A stretch of DNA of 62,970 nucleotides. Source: Rossellomorea sp. SC111 (GTDB taxonomy: Bacteria; Bacillota; Bacilli; Bacillales; Bacillaceae_B). This document shows, piece after piece, positions 52,310 through 61,113 of the stretch. The position numbers and the translations under genes were made by a program. The notes beneath the pieces were generated by a model. The model ran no database searches. It was not told where the DNA came from and was given only the letters and a program-made list of their open reading frames with translations. Location: positions 1 through 62,970 of the forward strand of contig NZ_JANIOC010000002.1 in the NCBI RefSeq assembly GCF_024733565.1, read 5' to 3'. The first letter of the stretch is position 1. Every line of letters begins with the position of its first letter.

Positions 52310-53449
52310 TTAATCGATAACACCCGTCCTGATGATTTTGTTGTTCACGTTCACATCAAAAGTAGCCTCTTTGTATAGTTTGTCCCACTCTTTTCTCGTC
52401 AAATCCTCATGCCCCCTGATACTTCTGTACACCATTCCAAACCCAATCGGATCTGTTCCTTCTTCCTGCAGCATCATGAGGGTATCATTAATGTTCTTTT
52501 CAATATATTTTTCAACTTCATCTTGAACCAATTGGAGGGCTTTTGGTTTAGACAATTTCAATTCTTCAGTCATTTCGAGTATTCGTGATTCAATGTTCAA
52601 TTCAACCTTGAATGAAGCCCGTTCTTTTTTTTCTGTCTGAATCTTATAGGAAGAACTAATGCTGTCAATCATAAAATATACTTTGTCGTTATGTGGAACT
52701 GCAGGGAGGGAGGATATGTAAGGCTTGAACTTATCCAAAGGTAATTCAACCTCTACACTTCCTGCGTCGTAGTCTTCCATTAAAGAACGGATGAAGAAGA
52801 TCTTGTCTTTTTTAATTTCTTTAATGAACTTATCCCTTGTGAATAATGCGAAGCCGTCTATGCCCACCTTCCCATTTGAAGCAGTCAATAAGGGAAGGAT
52901 GGGGTCTTTACCGACGCTTCCGTAATCAGTGATGAATTCTTGAAGGGTGGGAGAAACAATCATCTCTGCCTCTACGTTTTGCCTGACTAAATTGTAAAGG
53001 TAGGTCCCTCTATTTGAAGGTCTTTCATCCGTCTGATACCTTAAGATTTCTTCAGCTGTCGTATCGGCTATCGTTAAATACACCATATTCCCGATGGCGG
53101 AATCCCTTTCAAGTGTATCCACCAGATGAGAAATCCCTTTGGCTGCAAGCTCCCGACCGTATACAACGATCCTCAATTGTCCGGACACAAGCTTGTGATC
53201 AGATTCCAGATTCTGTGATAACCTGATACCTTTACTGGTTTTAGACGTGGTGGAGAGGATCTTTTCGACATCCTCCATGGCAGGGTTGAATTGATAGAGG
53301 ACGAGCGTCCCCTTGAGTTTGTCATCTTCAGCCTGGTCATACCCGACGGCGGTAATCAGGCCGAGCTTTTCTAAATATTTCGTTTCCACACAGCTGCTTA
53401 AGAAAACGGAAGGTATACAGATCAAAAAGAGCAACAAGATTTTATTCAT
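52310..53449 (-). CDS. Spore germinant receptor subunit C (GerC family lipoprotein), operon 2
   Basis: 379 residues. Signal peptide with lipobox LSSC (Cys20), followed by VETKYLEKLGLITAVGYDQA, the GerC-type mature start. N-terminal domain to about residue 190 and the C-terminal Ger(x)C domain (GFALFTRDKFIKEIKKDKIF onward), with the helical LVQDEVEKYIEKNI end. Last gene of the minus-strand A-B-C operon; its start overlaps the B gene by 4 bp. Confidence 0.92.
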   Translation of the reverse strand: MNKILLLFLICIPSVFLSSCVETKYLEKLGLITAVGYDQAEDDKLKGTLVLYQFNPAMEDVEKILSTTSKTSKGIRLSQNLESDHKLVSGQLRIVVYGRELAAKGISHLVDTLERDSAIGNMVYLTIADTTAEEILRYQTDERPSNRGTYLYNLVRQNVEAEMIVSPTLQEFITDYGSVGKDPILPLLTASNGKVGIDGFALFTRDKFIKEIKKDKIFFIRSLMEDYDAGSVEVELPLDKFKPYISSLPAVPHNDKVYFMIDSISSSYKIQTEKKERASFKVELNIESRILEMTEELKLSKPKALQLVQDEVEKYIEKNINDTLMMLQEEGTDPIGFGMVYRSIRGHEDLTRKEWDKLYKEATFDVNVNNKIIRTGVID

Positions 53450-54558
53450 ATTTCTACACCTTTTTTCTTGTTCCCGATATTTTTTAATTTGACCAGGATA
53501 AACAGGAGAGCGGGATATATGAAAGAGAGAAAAAAACTTGCTGTACCCACTTTATCCGTAATAGTATTCATCGTCACTCTTTCATGAACGAATAGTGATG
53601 AAATCCATAGGATGGCTGCGAAGAGATAGATCGCTTTTTTCTGAGAAAAATGAAATACTCTCTTCATTCCCCTTGTCGCTACCCAAAAGTACATGCATAT
53701 GTTTGGAAGGATGACTAACATCCAGAAGGATACGGCGATGAATTCAAACCGCTCCAGGTTTGGAATCCTCAAGATCTTGAACATGGATAGAACCGGCCAG
53801 ATCGTCTTTAAAAGAGCGTCCTCTGAGAAAAAACCAATGCTTACAACGGTCACCAAAGTGAATAAAAATGTTGAATATCCAGTGCCGATGAGGGCATACT
53901 TTAACACTTTTTTCTTTTCCTTTATATAAGGATAGATAAATAATACTAAATCAAAGCCAATGATGGTAAAGCTCGTCTTATATACACCCATCATGATTTC
54001 CTTGGGAGAGGAAGTCATGATAGGTTGAAGGTGGTTGAAGTCCATGAACTTTACGGGAGTATAGATCATGAATAAAAGCCAAAATGCCAGGATAAGCCCT
54101 AAGAAAGCAATTCCGACTACCACTCTGATACCTCCCAGAACACCGTATACCAGTAAAAAAATAAGTAATCCCATTAAAAGCCAAGTCGGCATCCTCGGGA
54201 AGATCCACGCTTGCACCATTTCGATGTAATTCATCAGGATGACATACGTCACGCTCAGGTAAAAAAGGATATAAAGTACATTCATTCCTTTACTGATCCA
54301 TTTTCCGTATACGTCCATATGGATCCCATATAAATCCGCACTATCATAGGTTTCAAGTGTTTTGACCATGAGGAATAACACAAAGGAAACAAGGATTCCG
54401 GCAATAATCACCGAGATCCAAGCATCCCTATTCGCCTCCATATAGATGATCCTTGGTAATCCGGCAATCCCTACCCCGGTTTGGGCTGTATGTAAAATAA
54501 ACATAAGCAAAAATGCATTAAACATCAGCTGTTCTTTAGGATTCACATTGATCTCCAT
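53446..54558 (-). CDS. Spore germinant receptor subunit B (GerB family permease), operon 2
   Basis: 370 residues, about 10 membrane segments, APC fold. The ATG at 54558 (MEINVNPKEQLMFNAFLLMF) is set by an AAAGGATG site; the ATG 9 bp further upstream sits on that site. TM1 (HTAQTGVGIAGLPRIIYME) carries the GerB ligand-site pattern. Sequence clearly differs from the operon 1 B subunit, so ligand range probably differs. It overlaps the C-subunit start by 4 bp. Confidence 0.92.
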   Translation of the reverse strand: MEINVNPKEQLMFNAFLLMFILHTAQTGVGIAGLPRIIYMEANRDAWISVIIAGILVSFVLFLMVKTLETYDSADLYGIHMDVYGKWISKGMNVLYILFYLSVTYVILMNYIEMVQAWIFPRMPTWLLMGLLIFLLVYGVLGGIRVVVGIAFLGLILAFWLLFMIYTPVKFMDFNHLQPIMTSSPKEIMMGVYKTSFTIIGFDLVLFIYPYIKEKKKVLKYALIGTGYSTFLFTLVTVVSIGFFSEDALLKTIWPVLSMFKILRIPNLERFEFIAVSFWMLVILPNICMYFWVATRGMKRVFHFSQKKAIYLFAAILWISSLFVHERVTMNTITDKVGTASFFLSFIYPALLFILVKLKNIGNKKKGVEI

Positions 54559-54570
54559 ACACTTCATCCT

Positions 54571-56085
54571 TTACTCATCGACGTCTTTTTTCATCTTCGC
54601 TTTTTTGATCGGGATACGTCCCTTGTCAATGGGATGATTAGAGACGGGACGATTGACTAAATACTGATATGGCATGCGAAATATACTGTATTTCAAATCA
54701 GAAAATCTGAAAGGATAGATGGGAGACAAATAAGGTCTTCCCAACGTTGTGATCTTAAGTAAATGAATCAGTATGAAGCAAAAGCAAAACATGATTCCGA
54801 CACCGCCAAATAATCCTGCCATGACGATGATTGGGAATCGTATGATCCGAACTGCAGTCCCGATGGCATAGCTGGGAGCAGTAAAGGAACCAAGAGCGGA
54901 AATCGCAATGATGATGATCAGGATATTACTGGTGAATCCTGCTTGGACTGATGCCTGCCCGATGACAATACCACCCACGATCCCCATCGTCTGTCCTACC
55001 TTGGTTGGTAATCTGGCACCAGCCTCCCTTAATAATTCAATGATAAATTCCAATAAAAGTGCTTCGAAAACCGGAGGGAAGGGCACATTTGATCGTGACT
55101 GTCCCAATGATACTAAGAGAGCAGAAGGAATCACTTCATAATGATATGTTAGAACAGCTACATATGCCGGAGTTAAAAGAATAGAAAAAAAGATCGCTAC
55201 AAAGCGGATCATCCGCAGAAAAGTACCCATATTCCATCTCATATAAATATCTTCGGTAGATTCAAAGAAATTCATGAATGTGGATGGTCCGATGATCGCC
55301 GTTGGGCTTCGATCCACAAGTAATGCGATCTTACCGTGAAGAAGGGAGATGGTGCACCGGTCGGGCAGCTCTGTCGTAATGAATTGAGGGAAAAAAGTGA
55401 ATGAATTATCCTCAATCAATTGAGCAAGTACAGTTGAATCCACAATGCTGTCTATTTCAATTTCTGTGATTCGCTGTCTGAACGTATTGACGTTTTCTTC
55501 CTCCGCAATATCACTAATATAAACCATTTGAACTTTTTTCTTCGTTCTTGACCCCAACATAAAAGTCTCAACGCATAACTTTGGATCGTTGATGTTTGAG
55601 CGAATCAAATTGAGATTCTTCGTTATGGATTCAGTGAATGAGATTTTCGGACCGAACACTAATGATTCGGTTTCCGCCTTTTCAAGTGCACGGGTGCCTT
55701 TATCCGCCACATCAGCTAATATCCCGTGGGTATCACCCTCTTTAAAGATATAAGCAGTCCCGTTCACAAGATTATCGACTACATCAGTAATGGCGTTGGT
55801 TGTTGTAAGCTTAGCGATATTAATCGTATCTTTGATCAGATGATGGTTCAGTTCTTCCTTGGATTCTTCAAGGGGTCTGATAATGCTATCCTGCATGGAA
55901 GTTGGGTTTATCAGGTCGTCAAAATAAGCAACTGCGATTTTTTGATCCCCTTTTGTGATGACCCTGAATACTAAATCTTCACTATCACTCACCAAAACAA
56001 GCAATTCCTTATGAAAGACCTCAATATCAAAGCTGTGGGGAGAACCTTGATCTATACTCTTCTTACTTTCTTTTCGTTTGAACAC
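54571..56085 (-). CDS. Spore germinant receptor subunit A (GerA family), operon 2
   Basis: 504 residues if translation starts at GTG 56085, 9 nt after AGGGTG; an in-frame GTG at 56097 sits in that site. N-terminal soluble domain, then helices with the family blocks PFPPVFEALLLEFIIELLRE and RLPTKVGQTMGIVGGIVIGQ. EDNSFTFFPQFITTELPDRC and GKIALLVDRSPTAI match operon 1 at the same places. First gene of the operon; the B gene begins 12 bp after the stop. Confidence 0.93.
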   Translation of the reverse strand: MFKRKESKKSIDQGSPHSFDIEVFHKELLVLVSDSEDLVFRVITKGDQKIAVAYFDDLINPTSMQDSIIRPLEESKEELNHHLIKDTINIAKLTTTNAITDVVDNLVNGTAYIFKEGDTHGILADVADKGTRALEKAETESLVFGPKISFTESITKNLNLIRSNINDPKLCVETFMLGSRTKKKVQMVYISDIAEEENVNTFRQRITEIEIDSIVDSTVLAQLIEDNSFTFFPQFITTELPDRCTISLLHGKIALLVDRSPTAIIGPSTFMNFFESTEDIYMRWNMGTFLRMIRFVAIFFSILLTPAYVAVLTYHYEVIPSALLVSLGQSRSNVPFPPVFEALLLEFIIELLREAGARLPTKVGQTMGIVGGIVIGQASVQAGFTSNILIIIIAISALGSFTAPSYAIGTAVRIIRFPIIVMAGLFGGVGIMFCFCFILIHLLKITTLGRPYLSPIYPFRFSDLKYSIFRMPYQYLVNRPVSNHPIDKGRIPIKKAKMKKDVDE

Positions 56086-56231
56086 GGACTTCAACACCCT
56101 AAAACCATAATGTAATGATTAGATTTCCCATGTAACCGTTTCTTACTCATTGAATGGGCCAATTTGGATTTATAAAGCGATGTACATAATAAAAGATGTA
56201 AATGGGAACGGTAGAAATGGAGGTGATTACG

Positions 56232-56363
56232 ATGAGCAACAGGAAAAAAGATGCATCTAAAGCCACTCTGGGTTCTTCTCAAGTAGAAGGGCAAGGAACG
56301 ACCAGTCAGGAAATCCCAGGTGGGGTGATGGCGCATTCCTCAAGGAGCAAAAAGAAAAAATGA
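56232..56363 (+). CDS. 43-residue basic peptide, divergent from germination operon 2
   Basis: Small gene with a strong AATGGAGGTGATTAC site before the ATG, reading MSNRKKDASKATLGSSQVEG, continuing with G/T/S-rich sequence and ending RSKKKK. Highly basic, no hydrophobic core: the look of a minor spore or nucleic-acid-binding protein. It lies opposite the second ger operon, which suggests sporulation-time expression. No family matched; the assignment is inference. Confidence 0.5.
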   Translation: MSNRKKDASKATLGSSQVEGQGTTSQEIPGGVMAHSSRSKKKK

Positions 56364-56429
56364 TTCGTTCTGTGCATGTTTACATAAAGCCCATACTTTC
56401 TTGTTGATATATTAAAATGGAGTCAAGTA

Positions 56430-56470
56430 TGGTATAATGGAAATAATCGAGGCATTTTATCCGATTATTT
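56430..56470 (+). promoter_or_regulatory. Extended -10 promoter and 5'-terminal stem-loop of the YdjO-like gene
   Basis: TGGTATAAT (extended -10, 56430-56438; no good -35) is followed at the expected transcript start by a perfect 9-bp stem AAATAATCG (56441-56449) / CGATTATTT (56462-56470). The leader to the start codon is about 137 nt. A stem at the very 5' end often protects mRNA from decay. Confidence 0.6.
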
Positions 56471-56581
56471 GACGTACTATTACTGACCACATACTATCTG
56501 CAGCATAAATTACCACAATCAATATTTTCCTGTTAGAAAGCATAGCAAGGAAATCCTACTTACCTTAAAGGAGGACGTTCA

Positions 56582-56797
56582 ATGGCTTTTGGTCGTAGAA
56601 ATCAAGTTGAGGAAGAAATAAAAACAGAGGAAACAAAGATTTGGGCTTGTTCCGCTGAAGATTGTAAGGGCTGGATGAGAGACAATTTCAAAAGTGAAGA
56701 TACACCTAAGTGTCCGCTTTGTAAAGAAGATATGGTGACTTCCACCAAAGTACTGCAAGTGGTGGATAATCCCCATCCAACAATGAAATCATCATGA
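56582..56797 (+). CDS. Cold-inducible YdjO-like zinc-ribbon protein
   Basis: 71 residues with an AAAGGAGG site. Four cysteines in two pairs, WACSAEDCKGW and KCPLCKEDM, form a probable zinc ribbon; the rest is polar. The WxCxxxxCxGWxRxNF...DTPxCPLCxxxM pattern matches B. subtilis YdjO, reported as cold-inducible. The long leader with a 5' stem-loop fits post-transcriptional control. Probably cytoplasmic, RNA- or protein-binding (inferred). Confidence 0.8.
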   Translation: MAFGRRNQVEEEIKTEETKIWACSAEDCKGWMRDNFKSEDTPKCPLCKEDMVTSTKVLQVVDNPHPTMKSS

Positions 56798-56940
56798 TTG
56801 AACGTAAAGAACCAATCCCCTGATTGGTTCTTTTTCTAATCACGATAATAACTGTTTCTTGAATCGCGAAAAAATGATTAAACTCTTTTTTTACATTTGA
56901 ATAGTATGTAATGTATTTATGTATTAAAGGAGGGAGCACC

Positions 56941-57075
56941 ATGTCCAAGAAAGAGAAAGAAGTGAAAAGTACTTCCGTTGAAAATGAAAGTAAAGAAACT
57001 GTGTGGGACGGTTTTTGGAAGCTGACCAAACCAGTTGAGGAAAATAAAGAAGAAAAAACATTTAGGTGGTTCTGA
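56941..57075 (+). CDS. 44-residue charged peptide, unknown
   Basis: A small gene with an AAAGGAGGGAG site and its own terminator. MSKKEKEVKSTSVENESKET is followed by an aromatic core VWDGFWKLTKPVEENKEE and ends FRWF. Hydrophilic apart from three tryptophans. The complete expression unit (ribosome-binding site, ORF, terminator) argues that it is real. Family and function unknown. Confidence 0.6.
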   Translation: MSKKEKEVKSTSVENESKETVWDGFWKLTKPVEENKEEKTFRWF

Positions 57076-57086
57076 TTCATTGAAGG

Positions 57087-57122
57087 AGCTGTACATGCGA
57101 ATATGCATGTACAGCTTTTTTT
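57087..57122 (+). terminator. Terminator of the 44-residue peptide gene
   Basis: Perfect 12-bp arms AGCTGTACATGC / GCATGTACAGCT with a 6-nt loop and a T-run. Confidence 0.92.
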
Positions 57123-57187
57123 ACGTTTAATTAAATCGGGTTGAGGTATAAACAAGAATATACCAACCCTTTAGGAGGATATGTCTA

Positions 57188-58789
57188 ATGAAGATTTCGA
57201 ATGTTCGATTATATGACGGCCATGAATATACAAACCCCGCTAAGAAATATAGTGTAACGATCGAGGAGGGGAGAATAAGGGAGATCACAGAAGGGGAAAG
57301 TCAAAGCGAAACGAAGGAAGTAATCGATGGAATGGAAAGGGTGCTGTCCCCGGCATTTCATGATTCACATATGCACTTTTTGCGTTATGGATTAATGAAG
57401 AGGGAACTGGACCTTAGACATGTGACAAGTTGGGAAGAGATGAAAAAGGAAGTTCTTGAATATTACCCCGAGATGGAGAATGGGGATTGGATCGTAGGAA
57501 GAGGTCTGGATGACAGTGAATTTAAAGACCGAAAAGATCTTTTGACCGGTAAGGATCTGGATGAACTGCATTTACATACGTATATGTTCTTTCTTCATCA
57601 GGATGGCCATGAATGCATTGTGAATCATAAAGTCATGGAATTATTAAAGGATGAAGAGGAATTTAATGAAATCCCAGATGCTTTTAAAGAAAGAGATGAC
57701 AGTGGGGAGTGGACAGGTCGTTTCAAGGATAGTGCCGTCCATTTCATCAAACATCATTTCCGGAGCAGAAGCAGTGAGGATGCCAAGGATGCAATCAAAC
57801 ATGGAATCCCTCATATGCTCAAACATGGGATTACGACCATTCACACGGACGACCTGAATTTCATTGGATCTTACGATCGATTGTGGACGGCTTATACCGA
57901 GTTGGAAGAAGAAGGGGAATTACCAATTAGAGTATATTTACATCATTACATTTTTAAAAAAGAACATCTGAAAGATTTTCTCGAGCGCAATACAGAACGG
58001 ACAGGTGAAGGCACAGAGCATGTAAAGGTGGGCGCTGTGAAGATCTTCCTTGATGGTACTCAACGTCTTCATACTTCTGCCATGAGGATTCCATATAAGG
58101 ACAAGCCTGATACAAACGGTATCTTGATCTATTCCCAGGAGGAGCTTAATGAACTGGTAAAGCTCGCAGGTGAAAATCGAATGCAGGTAGCCATGCATGC
58201 CATCGGCGATCAAGCGGTTGAACAGGCGATCACCGCACTCGAACAGAAAGAAGCACGAACCGATACGTTACATCACAGAATCATCCATGCTCAAACCCTG
58301 GGGGAGGACTTATTGTATCGGTTGGAGAAAATCAAACCCACGATTGAAACTCAGCCTTCTTTCTTGATGGGGGAATGGGACCAGAAAGCAAAGTGGGTGG
58401 GAGAAGATCTGGCTCCATATTGCGATGCATTTAAAAGTATTGTAAACCGGGGTATCCCTTATACATTAAGCTCCGACTTGCCCATAGGTTCGCTGGATCC
58501 TTTCGAAGGGATGTTTGCAGCAGTGAACAGGACCGACCTTTCTGGAAACCCATCAGGTGGTTGGCAGCCGCAGGAAAAGCTGACAGTGAATGAAGCTTAT
58601 AGAGGATATACGACTATGCCCACCATCATTGAATTAAATGAACCACATAATTCAGGAACCCTCTCCGAAGGGGAACGTGCTGATTTCATACTGCTGGATC
58701 GACATCCCGCAGAGGTCTCAAACGATGAATTAAACAACATCAGGGTTGTGGAAACATGGCATAATGGCGAGAAAGTCCATTCGTTATAA
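57188..58789 (+). CDS. YtcJ-like metal-dependent amidohydrolase
   Basis: 533 residues with a TAGGAGG site. Amidohydrolase_3 architecture: N-terminal beta domain, then the barrel with metal ligands in FHDSHMHFLRYG (HxH), the second His pair in AMHAIGDQAVEQA and RIIHAQTL, and the catalytic-Asp region YTLSSDLPIGSLDPFEGMF, then the C-terminal beta domain. Such enzymes hydrolyse N-acyl bonds or cyclic amides; substrates of YtcJ-type members are mostly unknown. Cytoplasmic; has its own terminator. Confidence 0.88.
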   Translation: MKISNVRLYDGHEYTNPAKKYSVTIEEGRIREITEGESQSETKEVIDGMERVLSPAFHDSHMHFLRYGLMKRELDLRHVTSWEEMKKEVLEYYPEMENGDWIVGRGLDDSEFKDRKDLLTGKDLDELHLHTYMFFLHQDGHECIVNHKVMELLKDEEEFNEIPDAFKERDDSGEWTGRFKDSAVHFIKHHFRSRSSEDAKDAIKHGIPHMLKHGITTIHTDDLNFIGSYDRLWTAYTELEEEGELPIRVYLHHYIFKKEHLKDFLERNTERTGEGTEHVKVGAVKIFLDGTQRLHTSAMRIPYKDKPDTNGILIYSQEELNELVKLAGENRMQVAMHAIGDQAVEQAITALEQKEARTDTLHHRIIHAQTLGEDLLYRLEKIKPTIETQPSFLMGEWDQKAKWVGEDLAPYCDAFKSIVNRGIPYTLSSDLPIGSLDPFEGMFAAVNRTDLSGNPSGGWQPQEKLTVNEAYRGYTTMPTIIELNEPHNSGTLSEGERADFILLDRHPAEVSNDELNNIRVVETWHNGEKVHSL

Positions 58790-58796
58790 AAATATG

Positions 58797-58832
58797 GCCC
58801 CCTCAAAACGGAGAGAAAGAGGGGGCTTTTTT
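58797..58832 (+). terminator. Terminator of the amidohydrolase gene
   Basis: GCCCCCTC / GAGGGGGC stem with a 14-nt loop and six T residues. Confidence 0.9.
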
Positions 58833-58915
58833 GTCGGAACTTTGGACTTCCTATTGGCACCTCCGCTTTTCTTTAATACAATATAGGGACAAGAATATCA
58901 TTTGGAGGGAAGATT

Positions 58916-61045
58916 GTGATCACAGAAGCAAAAAAAGTATTAAAGCAATACTTTGGTTATGATGAATTCAGGGATGGACAAGCAACTATCATTCAATACA
59001 TATTAGATGGAAAAAACACCGTGGGCATTATGCCTACAGGGGGGGGGAAATCACTTTGTTACCAGATCCCAGCTCTTATGAAGGATGGCGTGACCCTGGT
59101 GATCTCACCCCTTATCTCCCTGATGAAAGACCAGGTGGATTCATTGATCCATCAAGGAATTCCCGCTACCTTTATTAATAGTACTCTCTCAAACAGTGAA
59201 GTGGAAAATAGAATGGAAGAGATTTCATCAGGGGAATACAAGCTTGTTTATATTGCTCCCGAGCGATTGGAATCTTATGGATTCATTCATTTCCTCAATA
59301 CATTGCCCATTCCCCTTGTAGCTGTTGATGAAGCCCATTGTTTATCCCAGTGGGGCCATGATTTCAGACCAAGCTATTTAGGGATCTACAGGGCAGTGAA
59401 CCAACTCCGTTCGAACCCTGCGATACTTGCTCTTACAGCGACTGCCACTCCCCAAGTGCAATCCGATATCCTTCATCACTTGCACATTCCGGAAAAATAC
59501 AAAGTATTAACTGGATTTCAGAGGACGAATTTATTTTTCCAGGTGGTAAAAGGAGAAGATCGAAAGCGTTGGGTAGAAAGGTATGTAAAAAAGAATCAGC
59601 AGCATTCAGGCATTATCTATTGTGCGACACGCAAAGAAGTTGAAAACCTCTATATGTTTTTTGAAAAAAAAGGAGTATCCGTCGGGAAATATCATGGAGG
59701 GCTTTCTGATACATTAAGGCAGGACCAGCAGGAGGCTTTCCTGAATGACTCAATTACGATCATGATAGCGACCAATGCGTTTGGAATGGGAATTAACAAG
59801 TCGAATGTACGCTTCGTGATTCATTATCAAATCCCGAAGAATATGGAGGGATACTATCAGGAGGCTGGCAGGGCAGGTCGTGATGGAGTGGACAGCGAAT
59901 GTGTCTTATTGTTTTCCCCTCAGGATATACAGACGCAGCGGTACATCATTGATCAAAATATCGTAAATCCGGAATTGCACCAGAATGAGATGTTGAAATT
60001 ACGTGACATGGTTGATTTTGTCCATACAGAATCATGTTTACAGAACTACATTCTGACCTATTTCGGGGAACGTGTAGAGGAAGCGTGCGGCCATTGCAGC
60101 AATTGTCTGGATGAGAGAGAATCCGAGGATGTTACAAAGGAAGCACAAATGGTCTTATCCTGCATGATGAGAATGAATGAGAGGTTTGGAACGTCCTTGA
60201 TCAGTGGCGTGCTGACGGGATCAAAGAATAAGAAAATCCTAGAATGGGGATTTGACCGGCTTTCCACCTATGGGTTAATGAAGGATCAATCACAGAAAGA
60301 AGTCGGACTGTTCATCGATTATTTGATTTCTGAAGGGGTCATCCAGGTTGAAGGCGGCAGCTTTCCCGTTTTGAAAGTGTCATCCAAGGGGAAAGAGGTA
60401 TTAATGGGAGAAAGAACCGTATCTAGAAAGGTACAGCCTACGGTTTCTGCTATTATCCCTAAGGAAGATGGTTTATTCCAGACCCTTAGAGCACTCCGGA
60501 AATCAATTGCAGACTCAGAAGGGGTCCCGCCCTTTGTTATTTTCTCAGATAAGGCTTTACAGGATATGTGTGTGAAAATGCCGAGAACCTCCGAAGAATT
60601 TCTTCAGGTGAGCGGAGTAGGGGAAAGTAAGAAAGATCGCTATGGAGAAATGTTCATTGGGGAAATTTCATCGTTTTTAGAAGAAAATCCAACACATCAA
60701 GTGGAGATAGTCAAGCCGGCACCCGTCAATAAGACAAATAAATCTGATACAGCATCCTATTTGATCAGTTATGCCTTATTTAAGGATCACAAGGGAATTA
60801 AAGAGATTGCGAAAGAGCGGGGGATGAGTACCGCTACGATTGAAAATCATATCATCCGTACCTATCAGGAAGGTATACTCGATGATTGGAGCATCCTATT
60901 TACAGAAGAAGAGGAAAGCCTGATCGGAGATGCCGTTTCAAAGGCAGGGACAGATCTGTTGAAACCAATAAAAGAAGAGCTGCCGAAAGAGATCAGCTAC
61001 TTTCAAATCAAAGGGTATTTAGTGAAGAGTGGACATAGTTCATAG
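58916..61045 (+). CDS. recQ: RecQ-family DNA helicase with C-terminal HTH extension
   Basis: 709 residues with a GTG start after TGGAGGG. Helicase core: Walker [13 protein letters not shown] (Lys45), DEAH box [16 protein letters not shown] (138-141), motif [12 protein letters not shown]. The RecQ zinc site is CLQNYI...EACGHCSNC, then a winged-helix RQC domain, an HRDC domain (about 515-595: [20 protein letters not shown]), and after residue about 615 a helix-turn-helix region ([20 protein letters not shown]) as in HTH_40 proteins. It unwinds 3' to 5' in recombinational repair. Longer than B. subtilis RecQ (591) because of the last domain. Confidence 0.93.
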   Translation: MITEAKKVLKQYFGYDEFRDGQATIIQYILDGKNTVGIMPTGGGKSLCYQIPALMKDGVTLVISPLISLMKDQVDSLIHQGIPATFINSTLSNSEVENRMEEISSGEYKLVYIAPERLESYGFIHFLNTLPIPLVAVDEAHCLSQWGHDFRPSYLGIYRAVNQLRSNPAILALTATATPQVQSDILHHLHIPEKYKVLTGFQRTNLFFQVVKGEDRKRWVERYVKKNQQHSGIIYCATRKEVENLYMFFEKKGVSVGKYHGGLSDTLRQDQQEAFLNDSITIMIATNAFGMGINKSNVRFVIHYQIPKNMEGYYQEAGRAGRDGVDSECVLLFSPQDIQTQRYIIDQNIVNPELHQNEMLKLRDMVDFVHTESCLQNYILTYFGERVEEACGHCSNCLDERESEDVTKEAQMVLSCMMRMNERFGTSLISGVLTGSKNKKILEWGFDRLSTYGLMKDQSQKEVGLFIDYLISEGVIQVEGGSFPVLKVSSKGKEVLMGERTVSRKVQPTVSAIIPKEDGLFQTLRALRKSIADSEGVPPFVIFSDKALQDMCVKMPRTSEEFLQVSGVGESKKDRYGEMFIGEISSFLEENPTHQVEIVKPAPVNKTNKSDTASYLISYALFKDHKGIKEIAKERGMSTATIENHIIRTYQEGILDDWSILFTEEEESLIGDAVSKAGTDLLKPIKEELPKEISYFQIKGYLVKSGHSS

Positions 61046-61062
61046 CTCTTGTTACACATAAC

Positions 61063-61100
61063 AAAAAAGCAGAAGCCGATTTCTCGGCATCTGCTTTTTT
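61063..61100. terminator. Bidirectional terminator between recQ and the ABC-F gene
   Basis: AAAAAAGCAGA / TCTGCTTTTTT enclosing GCCGA-TTTC-TCGGC, between convergent genes. Confidence 0.92.
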
Positions 61101-61113
61101 AATTTATATCTCT

